From a virus: DNA of 31,483 bases. A program made the translations under genes and the position numbers. This document shows, piece after piece, positions 1 through 9,202 of this stretch (positions within the stretch are counted from its first letter, which is position 1; the number at the start of each line of letters is the position of its first letter). The notes under the pieces were generated by a model. It searched no databases, was not told the DNA's origin, and was given only the letters and a program-made list of their open reading frames with translations. The stretch lies in IMG/VR virus record IMGVR_UViG_3300044997_000645, positions 1 to 31,483 of that record. One strand, written 5' to 3'.

Positions 1-1
1 T

Positions 2-945
2 GGTAATGTGGCCACAGCAGGCACAGTGAGTGCCACAGGTAATATCACTGGTGGCAACATTGCCACAGCAGGTACTGCTAGTGCAACTGGCACAGGTACA
101 TTTGGTAATGTGGCCACAGCAGGCACAGTGAGTGCCACAGGTAATATCACTGGTGGCAACATTGCCACAGCAGGTACTGCTAGTGCAACTGGCACAGGTA
201 CATTCGGTAATGTGGCCACAGCAGGCACTGTCAGTGCCACAGGTGATGTAACCGGTGGTAACGTGCTCACAGCAGGCACTGTCAATGCAACTGGCACAGT
301 GACCGGTGGCAACATTGCCACAGCAGGCACAGTGAGCGCTACTGGCACAGGTACATTTGGTAATGTGGCCACAGCAGGCACAGTGAGTGCCACAGGTAAT
401 ATCACTGGTGGCAACATTGCCACAGCAGGTACTGTCAATGCAACTGGCACAGTGACCGGTGGTAACGTGGCCACAGCAGGCACAGTGAGCGCTACTGGTG
501 ATGTAACCGGTGGTAACGTGCTCACAGCAGGTACTGTCAGTGCAACTGGCACAGTGACCGGTGGTAATGTTGCCACAGCAGGCACTGTCAGTGCAACTGG
601 CACAGTGACCGGCGGCAACATTGCAACTGCAGGCACAATGAGTGCCACAGGCACAATCACATCTGCCAACACAATCACAGGTGGCAACATTGCCACAGCA
701 GGTACTGTCAGTGCCACAGGTGATGTAACTGGTGGCAACATCGTCACAGCAGGTACTGTCAATGCAACTGGCACAGTGACCGGCGGCAACATTGCAACTG
801 CAGGCACTGCTAGTGCAACTGGTACAGGTACATTTGGTAATGTGGCCACAGCAGGTACTGTCAGTGCAACTGGCACAGGTACATTTGGTAATGTTGACAC
901 AAGTGGCACAGTGAGTGCAACTGGTAATATCACTGGTGGCAATGT
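2..945 (+). repeat. Coding tandem repeat array, block 1 of the fibre gene
   Basis: Units of about 42-51 nt, all multiples of three, recur with near-identical DNA. Recurrent modules begin with GCCACAGCAGGCAC or CACAGCAGGTACTG and end with a GGTGGTAAY or GGTGGCAAC core. Several module types (GTGTFGN, DVTGGN, TITSANTITGGN) are mixed in differing order, which suggests shuffling by recombination. Related blocks lie at about 1760-3190 and 3990-4150. Confidence 0.9.
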
Positions 946-3900
946 ACTCACAAACGGATTAGTAAGTGTTCAAGGCAACATCCACGGTGGTAACGTTGTA
1001 ACCAATAATGTGTTAGCTACAGCTAACTCTACACTGACACTGAGTGCTAGTTCAATCAGCCTGAATCCAGTCAGTAACGTAAGCCTCAACAACCGTTGGA
1101 TTAACAACTTGGCTTATCCTGAGCAATCAAGCGACGCTGCAACAAAACAGTATGTTGACGATCTGGCACAGGGATTGAACATACACGACAGTACCTATGC
1201 AGCCACTGGAAATACTTTGGCCAACATCACTGGCGGTGCGACTACTTACTACAACGGTCCTAACGACAACGGTAGTGGTGCTACTATTACTACAACCACA
1301 AGTTATGGCAACATTGACGGTGTTAACATTGCTATAGCCAACACACGTATTTTGGTGCGTGCTGAAGCCAATGCAGTTTGGAACGGTATCTATGTGTACT
1401 CCAACGCCACAACCCTCACTCGCGCTATAGACTACGACTCAATTCCGGAAGTTGAAGCCGGCGACTTTGTGTATAACTTGTACGGTTACACATACGGCAA
1501 CACTGGCTGGGCACAGACCAGCACGATCAGTAACGTGGGACTGCCTGGCAATAACATTGTATTCACACAGTTTTCGGGCTCTGGTGCCTACACTGGTGGT
1601 AATGCTATATCTTTTGATGGCGTGGTAGTCAACGTTAATGTCGACACAAGTGGTGACAACACCATTGGTATCAACGGCAACAACGAGCTGCACATTCCTG
1701 CTGGTGCTATATTGACTACACCCAACATTGGTGAGGCAACAGGTACCAGCGTTAGTGTTACAGGTGATGTAACCGGTGGTAATTTGCTCACAGCAGGTAC
1801 TGCTAGTGCAACTGGCACAGGTACATTCGGTAATGTGGCCACAGCAGGCACTGTCAGTGCCACAGGTGATGTAACCGGTGGTAATTTGCTCACAGCGGGT
1901 ACTGCTAGTGCAACTGGCACAGGTACATTTGGTAATGTGGCCACAGCAGGCACAGTGAGTGCAACTGGTACAGGTACATTTGGTAATGTTGACACAAGTG
2001 GCACAGTGAGTGCAACTGGCACAGTGACCGGTGGTAATGTGGCCACAGCAGGCACTGTCAGTGCAACTGGCACAGTGACCGGTGGTAATGTTGCCACAGC
2101 AGGCACAGTGAGCGCTACTGGCACAGGTACATTTGGTAATGTGGCCACAGCAGGCACAATGAGTGCCACAGGCACAATCACATCTGCCAACACAATCACA
2201 GGTGGCAACATTGCCACAGCAGGTACTGTCAGTGCCACAGGTGATGTAACCGGTGGCAACATCGTCACGGCAGGTACTGTCAATGCAACTGGCACAGTGA
2301 CCGGTGGTAACGTGGCCACAGCAGGCACAGTGAGCGCTACTGGCACAGGTACATTTGGTAATGTGGCCACAGCAGGTACAGTGAGTGCAACTGGCACAGT
2401 GACCGGTGGTAATGTTGCCACAGCAGGCACAGTGAGTGCAACTGGTACAGGTACATTTGGTAATGTGGCCACAGCAGGCACAGTGAGCGCCACAGGCACA
2501 ATCACATCTGCCAACACAATCACAGGTGGCAACATTGCCACAGCAGGTACTGCTAGTGCAACTGGCACAGGTACATTTGGTAATGTGGCCACAGCAGGCA
2601 CAGTGAGTGCCACAGGTAATATCACTGGTGGCAACATTGCCACAGCAGGTACTGCTAGTGCAACTGGCACAGGTACATTTGGTAATGTGGCCACAGCAGG
2701 CACAGTGAGTGCTACTGGTGATGTAACCGGTGGTAACGTGCTCACAGCAGGTACTGTCAGTGCAACTGGCACAGTGACCGGTGGTAATGTTGCCACAGCA
2801 GGCACTGCTAGTGCAACTGGTACAGGTACATTTGGTAATGTGGCCACAGCAGGCACAATGAGTGCCACAGGTAATATCACTGGTGGCAACATTGCCACAG
2901 CAGGTACTGTCAATGCAACTGGCACAGGTACATTTGGTAATGTGGCCACAGCAGGCACAGTGAGTGCCACAGGTAATATCACTGGTGGCAACATTGCAAC
3001 TGCTGGCACAATGAGTGCCACAGGCACAATCACATCTGCCAACACAATCACAGGTGGCAACATTGCAACTGCTGGTACTGTCAGTGCCACAGGTGATGTA
3101 ACCGGTGGTAACATCGTCACAGCAGGTACTGTAAGTGCTACAAGTAACATCACTGGTGGTAACATTACAACTGCTGGCACATTGAATGGCGGCAATATTG
3201 TGATCAGCAGTGACGACATCACTGATACAAATGGTCGTGTAAACATTAATACAGCGTTGGGCGCAGTGGACTTTGCAGTCAACGGAACAGCTGCCAATGT
3301 GATGTATGTGAATGCCTCAACCAACACAGTGAGTTTTGGTAGTGCAACACAGACTACCAATTCGATTGTGGCGTTTAACTCAAGCAATTCGATCTTGATG
3401 CCAGTTGGTAACACATCACAGCGTCCATCTGGCGTGACAGGTCAGTTCCGTTTCAACACTACAATCAATAGCTTGGAATTGTTTGACAACAATTCCTGGG
3501 TCAGTGTTGGTCAGCCAGACTTTACCTTGATTACAGATCAACAGTTCAGCGGCGACGGCACCACAACTGTGTTTAGTCTAGCAGGCAATGCTACTACAGC
3601 TGGTACAATTGTCAGTATCAACGGTGTGCAACAGTTGCCAGTTACTGCTTATGCGGTGTCAGGGAATGAATTGACATTCACAGAAGCTCCTGTTGCAGGT
3701 GATCAGATTGATGTGCGTGTGTTGGTAACAACTAGTACTGTATACGGCATCAGCAACAGTGATGGCAGCGCTCAGATCTACGTTGAAGACGGCAGTGCAA
3801 CGGTTGCAGTCATTGGCGACCTAAGTGTATCGGGTAACGCAACCTTGAGTGGCAACATTTTGGGTGATCGCATCCAGAATGGTACAACCACCATTGATAT

Positions 3901-4909
3901 TCAAACAGCCAGCGGCAATGCCAACATCACTGTTGGTGCTGTCAGCAACGTGGCTGTGTTTGCAACCACTGGTTTGTTCATTAGCGGCAACATCAACACC
4001 ACAGGCACAATCACATCTGCCAACACAATCACAGGTGGCAACATTGCCACAGCAGGCACAGTGAGCGCAACTGGCACAGTGACCGGTGGTAATGTGGCCA
4101 CAGCAGGCACAGTGAGCGCAACTGGTAATATCACTGGTGGCAATATCAGTACAGCTGGTACAGTGACTGCCACTACACTGAGTGGTTCACACACAGGTTC
4201 AGGTGCTGGCTTGTCAAGTATTACCGGTGCCAATGTCACAGGTACTGTGGCCAATGCCACCAATGCCACCAACGTAACCGGTACCGCTGGCACACTGGGG
4301 TACTCAACTGCCGGAGTAGGCGTTGGCTCCTCCGGTGTTGGCGGCCCGCAAGTGATGGGTAGCACCAGCAATGCAGCTCAACTGACGTTGAAACGAGAAG
4401 GCGCATATTTAATCAACATGGGTCTTGACACCGACAACGTATTCAAAATTGGCGGCGGGAACGACGGAAACAATACGTATCGTTTCCAAGTAAACTCATC
4501 AGGTGTGGCCACAGTTACAGCAACCAGCGCACGTTATGCTGACTTGGCTGAGATGTACGCAGCTGACGCCGAGTACGCTCCTGGCACAGTGGTGTGCTTT
4601 GGCGGTGATCAAGAAGTCACAGTTTGCACTCACGAAAGTGACACTCGTGTGGCAGGTGTTGTTAGTACAAACCCCAGCTACCTTATGAATGCCACACTGG
4701 AAAGCGAGCACGTGGCGGCTGTGGCCCTGACAGGTCGCGTGCCAACTCGTGTGACTGGTCCAGTACGCAAAGGTGACTTGATGGTAAGTGCTGGTAACGG
4801 TGCTGCCAAAGCTGACAACAATGCACGCAACGGTGCGGTAATTGGTAAAGCTCTGGAAAACTTTGACGGTGACCAAGGCACAATCGAAGTTGTGGTTGGT
4901 CGCTTCTAA
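2..4909 (+). CDS. Repetitive tail-fibre-like protein, 5' partial
   Basis: The reading frame is open to the left edge, so the true start lies upstream; at least 1635 residues are visible. Most of it is a degenerate 14-17 residue repeat of the type ATAGTVSATGTVTGGNV, which suggests a long beta-structured fibre shaft. Two unique parts interrupt the repeats. The first (about nt 950-1760) has the phage-fibre motif DAATKQYVDDLAQGLN. The second (about nt 3190-3990) has an FSGDGTTTVFSL...INGVQQLP...AYAVSG module common in fibres of marine T4-like phages. The C-terminus (about nt 4380-4909), with ARYADLAEMYAADAEYAPG, resembles the terminal domain of phage fibre proteins that acts as an intramolecular chaperone or self-cleaving (peptidase G2-like) unit. 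The likely role is host recognition at the tail or baseplate. Fibre identity is family-based inference; the repeat structure is seen directly. Confidence 0.75.
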   Translation, partial: GNVATAGTVSATGNITGGNIATAGTASATGTGTFGNVATAGTVSATGNITGGNIATAGTASATGTGTFGNVATAGTVSATGDVTGGNVLTAGTVNATGTVTGGNIATAGTVSATGTGTFGNVATAGTVSATGNITGGNIATAGTVNATGTVTGGNVATAGTVSATGDVTGGNVLTAGTVSATGTVTGGNVATAGTVSATGTVTGGNIATAGTMSATGTITSANTITGGNIATAGTVSATGDVTGGNIVTAGTVNATGTVTGGNIATAGTASATGTGTFGNVATAGTVSATGTGTFGNVDTSGTVSATGNITGGNVLTNGLVSVQGNIHGGNVVTNNVLATANSTLTLSASSISLNPVSNVSLNNRWINNLAYPEQSSDAATKQYVDDLAQGLNIHDSTYAATGNTLANITGGATTYYNGPNDNGSGATITTTTSYGNIDGVNIAIANTRILVRAEANAVWNGIYVYSNATTLTRAIDYDSIPEVEAGDFVYNLYGYTYGNTGWAQTSTISNVGLPGNNIVFTQFSGSGAYTGGNAISFDGVVVNVNVDTSGDNTIGINGNNELHIPAGAILTTPNIGEATGTSVSVTGDVTGGNLLTAGTASATGTGTFGNVATAGTVSATGDVTGGNLLTAGTASATGTGTFGNVATAGTVSATGTGTFGNVDTSGTVSATGTVTGGNVATAGTVSATGTVTGGNVATAGTVSATGTGTFGNVATAGTMSATGTITSANTITGGNIATAGTVSATGDVTGGNIVTAGTVNATGTVTGGNVATAGTVSATGTGTFGNVATAGTVSATGTVTGGNVATAGTVSATGTGTFGNVATAGTVSATGTITSANTITGGNIATAGTASATGTGTFGNVATAGTVSATGNITGGNIATAGTASATGTGTFGNVATAGTVSATGDVTGGNVLTAGTVSATGTVTGGNVATAGTASATGTGTFGNVATAGTMSATGNITGGNIATAGTVNATGTGTFGNVATAGTVSATGNITGGNIATAGTMSATGTITSANTITGGNIATAGTVSATGDVTGGNIVTAGTVSATSNITGGNITTAGTLNGGNIVISSDDITDTNGRVNINTALGAVDFAVNGTAANVMYVNASTNTVSFGSATQTTNSIVAFNSSNSILMPVGNTSQRPSGVTGQFRFNTTINSLELFDNNSWVSVGQPDFTLITDQQFSGDGTTTVFSLAGNATTAGTIVSINGVQQLPVTAYAVSGNELTFTEAPVAGDQIDVRVLVTTSTVYGISNSDGSAQIYVEDGSATVAVIGDLSVSGNATLSGNILGDRIQNGTTTIDIQTASGNANITVGAVSNVAVFATTGLFISGNINTTGTITSANTITGGNIATAGTVSATGTVTGGNVATAGTVSATGNITGGNISTAGTVTATTLSGSHTGSGAGLSSITGANVTGTVANATNATNVTGTAGTLGYSTAGVGVGSSGVGGPQVMGSTSNAAQLTLKREGAYLINMGLDTDNVFKIGGGNDGNNTYRFQVNSSGVATVTATSARYADLAEMYAADAEYAPGTVVCFGGDQEVTVCTHESDTRVAGVVSTNPSYLMNATLESEHVAAVALTGRVPTRVTGPVRKGDLMVSAGNGAAKADNNARNGAVIGKALENFDGDQGTIEVVVGRF
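1755..3190 (+). repeat. Coding tandem repeat array, block 2 of the fibre gene
   Basis: The same module set as block 1 is repeated here in a different order, still in frame. The segment encoding GTMSATGTITSANTITGGN occurs in both blocks and again near nt 4000. High identity between copies means assembly may have collapsed or expanded the array. Confidence 0.9.
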
Positions 4910-4928
4910 GCAATCAACATAGACCAAA

Positions 4929-4958
4929 ACAGGGCTCCTGAGAGCCCTGTTTTTTTTT
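4929..4958 (+). terminator. Rho-independent terminator after the fibre gene
   Basis: A perfect 9-bp stem, ACAGGGCTC and GAGCCCTGT, with a 4-nt loop (CTGA) is followed at once by a run of T ending at 4958. It lies 19 nt after the fibre stop codon. It should end transcription from the left before the next late promoter. Confidence 0.93.
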
Positions 4959-4987
4959 GGCTGTACCCCTGCGCTTGTGTTGTTTTG

Positions 4988-4995
4988 ACTAAATA
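4988..4995 (+). promoter_or_regulatory. T4-type late promoter (ACTAAATA)
   Basis: ACTAAATA resembles the T4 late consensus TATAAATA, recognised by the phage sigma factor gp55 with sliding clamp gp45. It sits 21 nt before the ATG at 5017, just after the terminator, with GAAAG as a possible ribosome site between. Confidence 0.6.
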
Positions 4996-5016
4996 TATGC
5001 ACACTGAAAGAATGCC

Positions 5017-5682
5017 ATGCTCACAGCAAGATATCGCACAGACTACGCCGGTGAATTTGTAATATTAGAAATCAAATGGGTTGCTGGCAAAAAAGAAGAA
5101 TTACGAGAATGGATTCCAAATTCCATCGAAAATCGACACCGTTCCGGGCGTGCAGCCTGCATTGGCAGCAAACTTGATCGCTGGCGTTTTAACTATGCAC
5201 ATCTACAACGTCATCGGGGGGGACTGTTGGCCAGTAAAACACTACAAACCTATGGCACTGGATCAATCGCTCTGGACATGCGATTGGACTTTGCTGTGGA
5301 AACAGATCCCAAGATTCTAACCAAAATTTTAGAAACTGGTTATCAAAGAGACAATATTGTGTACACCACTGCACGTAATTGTATCAGGAGTCCTGGAGAA
5401 TTTTATCTAATCCCACACAAACCCAGACTATTTGATGAGATTATTACAGTCTATCTTGCTGCATTTGATGGTCATCAAGAAATATTTCTATTGGGCTACA
5501 CAGATGAAACTGAAATTAATGCGCCAAATTGGCAAACACAGCTTACTGAATTATTTTCAGCCTATTCTGGTGTTAAGTTTTATCTAGTGGGCGAAAGTAC
5601 ACGCATGCCCGATGCCTGGGTCGAATGTTTCAATGTTCGCACCATGTCCTATTTAGAGTTTATCAGCTATTGCGATGTATAA
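5017..5682 (+). CDS. Unknown conserved-looking phage protein, 221 aa
   Basis: I do not recognise this family. The protein begins MLTARYRTDYAGEFVI and has no signal peptide, membrane segment or cysteine motif. A central part (residues about 60-115) reads like a mixed alpha/beta fold. The segment IFLLGYTDETEIN (about 157-169) followed by LVGEST could be two core strands of a Rossmann-like domain. GAAAG lies 6 nt before the ATG and a late-type promoter 21 nt before it, so late expression is likely. The gene stands alone on this strand between the fibre terminator and the convergent Nudix gene, whose 3' end it overlaps by 16 nt. A structural or assembly role is inferred only from timing and position. 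Confidence 0.75.
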   Translation: MLTARYRTDYAGEFVILEIKWVAGKKEELREWIPNSIENRHRSGRAACIGSKLDRWRFNYAHLQRHRGGLLASKTLQTYGTGSIALDMRLDFAVETDPKILTKILETGYQRDNIVYTTARNCIRSPGEFYLIPHKPRLFDEIITVYLAAFDGHQEIFLLGYTDETEINAPNWQTQLTELFSAYSGVKFYLVGESTRMPDAWVECFNVRTMSYLEFISYCDV

Positions 5683-6107
5683 ACACTAGATTCAATGATT
5701 AGAATTTTATTCTGCACTGCCTCAAAGTTCACTGTTGACCACAGCCCTGGATGCATGGGCTTGGGCCATGTACCACTGTTGACCCAAGCATAGCCCACAT
5801 GTTCGTGATTCAGTACGGGTTGAAATTCTTGATCTACAATGCAAAAAAATGTATGATATTCGAAAACTGAATCTATCGTGGTAAACTTTTCCAACGGCAG
5901 CATACGCACATAGCCGGGCATTGATCCCAGTTCTTCTCCACATTCTCTTGTGATAGCGGTCATTAAAGTTTCTCCAAATTCTACACGGCCGCCTGGCAAT
6001 CCCCACGATCCGGGATGCTTTGAGTCATTGCGCATGAGATACAAATAGCGACGAGTAGCAACTGAGTAAAACAAAACGCCTACAGCTTTTACAACACTAG
6101 GCTCCAT
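5667..6107 (-). CDS. Nudix hydrolase
   Basis: The Nudix box is complete: G40-x5-E46-x7-R54-E55-x2-E58-E59-x-G61 (GGRVEFGETLMTAITRECGE...). These residues bind divalent metal and hydrolyse nucleoside diphosphates linked to another group, such as dinucleotides, nucleotide sugars or oxidised dNTPs. The preceding SWGLPGGR is also typical. T4 has its own Nudix enzyme, NudE, but the substrate here cannot be read from sequence. I chose the ATG at 6107 because GGAGG lies 3 nt upstream; a longer start at 6161 has no ribosome site and would overlap gp15 much more. It is the last gene of the minus-strand HNH-14-15-Nudix run and overlaps the end of gene 15 by 19 nt. Length is 146 aa, normal for the family. 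Confidence 0.9.
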   Translation of the reverse strand: MEPSVVKAVGVLFYSVATRRYLYLMRNDSKHPGSWGLPGGRVEFGETLMTAITRECGEELGSMPGYVRMLPLEKFTTIDSVFEYHTFFCIVDQEFQPVLNHEHVGYAWVNSGTWPKPMHPGLWSTVNFEAVQNKILIIESSVYTSQ

Positions 6108-7498
6108 GTGCCTCCGGGGTAGAGACCTTGATATGATTTGATCCAACTTCGTCCAGTCCATTCGTACTGTATTTCTGTTGTGATGTTGGTGACATACTGT
6201 ATATTATCTGAACTCAAGCTGCCGTCAAAAGAAATTTGCCAACAAAATCCATCGTACTCGACAATGTCATTGACTCGAGCAATCAGTGGTTGTCCGCTGA
6301 CTCCGGCCCAGGCTTCGGCATAGCCTTCGTTAAATGTTCCGGTATCTTCAGTAAACAAATAACGTTGCCCAGCAACTGGTTCAGGTAGCCCAGCACCAGG
6401 CCCACTGCGCAAAGGATCAATAACAGCCAATACTGGTTCCAGTGTATTGCTGGGAGTTGATCCAGCATCTACTGTAAACAATAAAAATCGATCGTCTGTG
6501 GGATCGTAACTAACGTGACCCACAACTTCTGTTCCATCATCCTGTTCCAATTTGATATAGCTGATGCCATCTCTCAATACACCGTATACTCCCACAACAT
6601 TGTGCCATAACAAATTACTGTCTGGACTACTTGGTGGAGTCAGACTGGTGTTGGGTTGATCTACTACCTGTTGCTCACGCAAGACCTGCAATCGGCCAAC
6701 CGAACCAGGACTTCCGCCTATCAACAATGCCTGATACCCATAGGGTGTAATCACCTGTCGTGTGCCCAACAATAGATCATTGTCAAGAATAGCATTACTG
6801 GCATCGCCATTGGCATCAAACACACTCATAACAATGCGTTCGACCACACCCAGTTTCTTGACCTTAGCCGGGCTGGACAACCAAATTGGTATGCTAAAAG
6901 TAAGTGTGGCAATGTCTATGAGATTTTCGGTTCCGGCCGGAATGGTTCGATTGCTCCATTTTGTTGACTCCAGATTACACACAGTGAGACTGGTCCAGTC
7001 GATAAAGTTGTCGGTGCTTTGTATTTCTAGACTGGGATTGAACAACACTAGAATTTGTTCCAGTAACTGCATCTTTTGATTGGTATTTGATGTCCAAATA
7101 TCCAGCGCAATGGTCAACTTGTAAGGAACTGGCATCAAACGTTCAATAGTAAACGCATTGCCCTGTGTGGTTTCATAACTGTCGGTGTCCTCGTCATAGG
7201 TGCGTTGACGCACTTGAATATTGCTTACAAAATTGGGTTCCTGCATTCTTAGGCGATCATAGTCTAATCCGGTGACATAAAATGTCATCAATGGTGTTGC
7301 TGGCATGTCGTTGGCCGAATTTTGTTGCATGATAGCTTGTGCTTGGCGACTGGCATCACCGTAGCGAACTGGCACACGAATCAAAGTATCGTTTTTGCCA
7401 GCTTGATTTCTGCCGTACTCGACACTAAAGTTTGAGAAGATTCTAGCAAACTGTAGCAGGAATCGACGTATTTGAGCGTCGTAGAAATATTGTGCCAT
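6089..7498 (-). CDS. 15: Tail completion and sheath stabiliser protein, gp15-like
   Basis: In T4, gp15 caps the tail tube and sheath and joins the tail to the neck. The N-terminus here matches that family: YFYDAQIRR near residue 4, FSNFSVEYGR, then a D-x2-IRVPVRYGD block corresponding to T4 YFYNSSFRR...FSN...DKFIRVPITY. A further block, PYKLTIALDIWTSN followed by QILVLFNPSLE (about 126-155), matches the T4 YELSIFTRYEDD...QILPYFQP region. At 469 aa it is far longer than T4 gp15 (272 aa). The extra C-terminal half (about 240-469) contains tryptophan- and glycine-rich stretches such as FCWQISFDGS and YEWTGRSWIKS, which look like added beta domains. The start codon abuts the gp14 stop (TAAATGG), so the two are translationally coupled. 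Confidence 0.8.
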   Translation of the reverse strand: MAQYFYDAQIRRFLLQFARIFSNFSVEYGRNQAGKNDTLIRVPVRYGDASRQAQAIMQQNSANDMPATPLMTFYVTGLDYDRLRMQEPNFVSNIQVRQRTYDEDTDSYETTQGNAFTIERLMPVPYKLTIALDIWTSNTNQKMQLLEQILVLFNPSLEIQSTDNFIDWTSLTVCNLESTKWSNRTIPAGTENLIDIATLTFSIPIWLSSPAKVKKLGVVERIVMSVFDANGDASNAILDNDLLLGTRQVITPYGYQALLIGGSPGSVGRLQVLREQQVVDQPNTSLTPPSSPDSNLLWHNVVGVYGVLRDGISYIKLEQDDGTEVVGHVSYDPTDDRFLLFTVDAGSTPSNTLEPVLAVIDPLRSGPGAGLPEPVAGQRYLFTEDTGTFNEGYAEAWAGVSGQPLIARVNDIVEYDGFCWQISFDGSLSSDNIQYVTNITTEIQYEWTGRSWIKSYQGLYPGGTWSLVL

Positions 7499-8797
7499 TT
7501 ATCGTCCTGGTGGTCTTGGGTTGGCCGACAAGTTACCGCCTTGGTTACCATTGTCAGCCTGCGGTTTAAGTATCTGGCTAAGACTCTGACGACTTGGAAT
7601 ATTGCCTTGATCTGAGGTAGCAACAGTGTAGGTATTGTTAACAAAGCCAGCACGTTGAGTCAATGCACCTGTGGCCAAATCAAGGTCAGTTCGCACATTG
7701 TCCTCGATCTTGACCCAACTGGTACCGCTGAATCTAAACAGTCGATTGGGAAAATAATCCAATCGCAGTGCATAATCTCCGGCTGTTGGGTTGGGAGGAA
7801 AATGCACACCTGGGGTCACAGGCAATCCGTTGGGTGCTTGCCCGTCTCCAACAAGGTACCCCATAGTATAACCAAAGCTCTTGGGTGTGATGCGGTCGTC
7901 TGGCGCTGGCCCAGCGCCAGCGGGTTGTCCATCGGCTGTGGGCAATATATAGAATTTTGTAACGTCATAGCCACTGAGTGGAACATCGGATTGAGCCTGG
8001 ACCAGTAACGCATCATTGATTTCTAGATCTTTGAGTCTGGTACTTGTTTGATCGCCCACTGTGGCGGGCGTGACCACTGGTCGCCAGTAATCAGCATCAG
8101 TGATATCGATACCCGGCGGCACATTTTGTTTGGCCACATAATAGGTGCCACCGTTGTTGACAGTTTCGCCGCCGGGATAAAAATTACCATTGTCCCAGAT
8201 ATTTTCCGGCATAAATGGTTGATTAAGAATCTGATTGAACTCTTGAGCATTGACCAATGGAGTGGCCTTGACTCGCCACAGGTGTGGCAACCAAGTCTGA
8301 CTGAATCCTTCACTGGCACAGTTGCCATCTTGTATCACATAGTATCTGGGCAAGGCATTGGGAATTGATCTATCCAACGGATGGTAATCTTTTAGGTTTG
8401 GCACTTCAATAACATCGCCACTCATCAACTTGCGACCAAGTGTGTCAATCATGTTGTTGTAGTGAAATGTGATAAATAAGGTGTCATTGTTTAAAAATAG
8501 GCCAAATTGTGTTAGATCAAAATCAATATCCTGTGTTCGGTATACACCACGCATGATATACACATCTGGGTCGTAGGCTCGATCACGATTTTCCAACAAC
8601 AACAAATCTTCAATAAACAGGGGATTGGTAGTGTCGTAGGTTGGCAGGGTAGCATCGCCTGGGTTATTGGTCTGCTCTGGATCCAAGATAGGCCCAAGGT
8701 ACTTGTGAACGAAGATGTCAATACCACCCACAGTATATTGTTCGTAAATTATTTTATCGAGATATTGATAATCGTTTGTCCTATTAGGACGATACAT
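7499..8797 (-). CDS. 14: Neck / head-completion protein, gp14-like
   Basis: gp14 forms the neck ring between portal and tail with gp13 in T4. Recognisable features are an internal DVYIMRGVYRTQDIDFDL (about 77-94), matching T4 SIQMRGVECYYVPREF, and LMSGDVIEVPNLKDYHPLD (about 123-141), matching the T4 pattern EGDLIYFPMDNSLFEI, followed by YYVIQD. The order gene 14 then gene 15 is also T4-like. It is 432 aa against 256 in T4. The additional C-terminal part carries an aromatic module GETVNNGGTYYVAK...DADYWRPV (about 207-240) and a WVKIEDNV region, probably surface decoration domains. The ATG at 8797 has no close Shine-Dalgarno; AAGGAG is 22 nt upstream inside the end of the HNH gene. Confidence 0.78.
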   Translation of the reverse strand: MYRPNRTNDYQYLDKIIYEQYTVGGIDIFVHKYLGPILDPEQTNNPGDATLPTYDTTNPLFIEDLLLLENRDRAYDPDVYIMRGVYRTQDIDFDLTQFGLFLNNDTLFITFHYNNMIDTLGRKLMSGDVIEVPNLKDYHPLDRSIPNALPRYYVIQDGNCASEGFSQTWLPHLWRVKATPLVNAQEFNQILNQPFMPENIWDNGNFYPGGETVNNGGTYYVAKQNVPPGIDITDADYWRPVVTPATVGDQTSTRLKDLEINDALLVQAQSDVPLSGYDVTKFYILPTADGQPAGAGPAPDDRITPKSFGYTMGYLVGDGQAPNGLPVTPGVHFPPNPTAGDYALRLDYFPNRLFRFSGTSWVKIEDNVRTDLDLATGALTQRAGFVNNTYTVATSDQGNIPSRQSLSQILKPQADNGNQGGNLSANPRPPGR

Positions 8798-8804
8798 AGA
8801 CAGT

Positions 8805-9146
8805 CTAGGAATTTTGTTTCTCCTTTGTCAATTTTTGTTTCGAGTATTTGTAGATTCTTGAAGTTATTTGATATCGTTGCTGACTGTTACCATAACCATG
8901 CATCATCTTGCAAGCATACACTATCTTTTTTTTCTCTTTGCCAGTGACCATCTTAGCAAGAAACTGGTGTGCAATAAAGTGTTCTTTTCCAGGAAGTGAA
9001 ACTAAGTTGCTCTTTTTTTTCGTACCTCCTAACAAGTTGGGAATCGTATGATGAGTTTCGGTATAAAAGTCGCTGGCAAATATACGGGCTTGAGCTCGGT
9101 TAATAATTTGGGAATACCAGCGGGTGCAGTTGCTATCACAGAACAT
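8805..9146 (-). CDS. HNH homing endonuclease (free-standing)
   Basis: The 113-residue protein has the layout of phage HNH homing enzymes: WYSQIINRAQARI near the N-terminus, then YTETHHTIPNLLGG (H32, H33), SNLVSL (N47) and EHFIAH (H56, H60). These His/Asn residues form the metal-binding nuclease site. The tail QRYQITSRIYKYSKQKL also fits the family. ATG 9146 is the first ATG; a TTG at 9182 in frame is less likely. Such genes spread by cutting alleles that lack them. It sits just ahead of gene 14 on the same strand, with only 7 nt between stop and the gene 14 ATG. A late-type CATAAATA lies 5 nt before its start codon. Confidence 0.85.
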   Translation of the reverse strand: MFCDSNCTRWYSQIINRAQARIFASDFYTETHHTIPNLLGGTKKKSNLVSLPGKEHFIAHQFLAKMVTGKEKKKIVYACKMMHGYGNSQQRYQITSRIYKYSKQKLTKEKQNS

Positions 9147-9151
9147 TGTTG

Positions 9152-9159
9152 TATTTATG
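9152..9159 (-). promoter_or_regulatory. Late-type promoter motif for the minus-strand HNH-14-15-Nudix run
   Basis: The minus strand reads CATAAATA from 9159 to 9152, one base from the T4 late consensus. It is the only such motif I see upstream of the four minus-strand genes. It ends only 5 nt before the HNH start codon, so a transcript from it would be nearly leaderless for HNH but have a normal leader for gene 14. Confidence 0.5.
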
Positions 9160-9166
9160 GGTTCGA

Positions 9167-9195
9167 TTGACCAATAATTCAAAAGACCGTATAAT
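9167..9195 (+). promoter_or_regulatory. Sigma70-type promoter, leaderless layout
   Basis: TTGACC (9167-9172), a 17-nt spacer and TATAAT (9190-9195) form a near-perfect host-type promoter. The ATG at 9203 comes 7 nt after the -10 box, where transcription should start, so the mRNA would have almost no 5' leader. It is probably an early promoter. Confidence 0.85.
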
Positions 9196-9202
9196 TACAC
9201 AC

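Noticed and set aside
2-945. CRISPR-like repeat array
   Set aside because: The repeats are all in one coding frame, have no unique spacers of constant length, and encode a fibre shaft.
1588-3414. Long minus-strand open frame opposite the fibre repeats (VPVALTVPAVATLP type)
   Set aside because: It is the mirror of the in-frame repeat DNA, has no ribosome site, and its repeat is an automatic result of the sense repeat.
3901-4371. Second minus-strand open frame opposite fibre repeats
   Set aside because: Same cause as above; the plus-strand frame continues through it with recognised fibre motifs.
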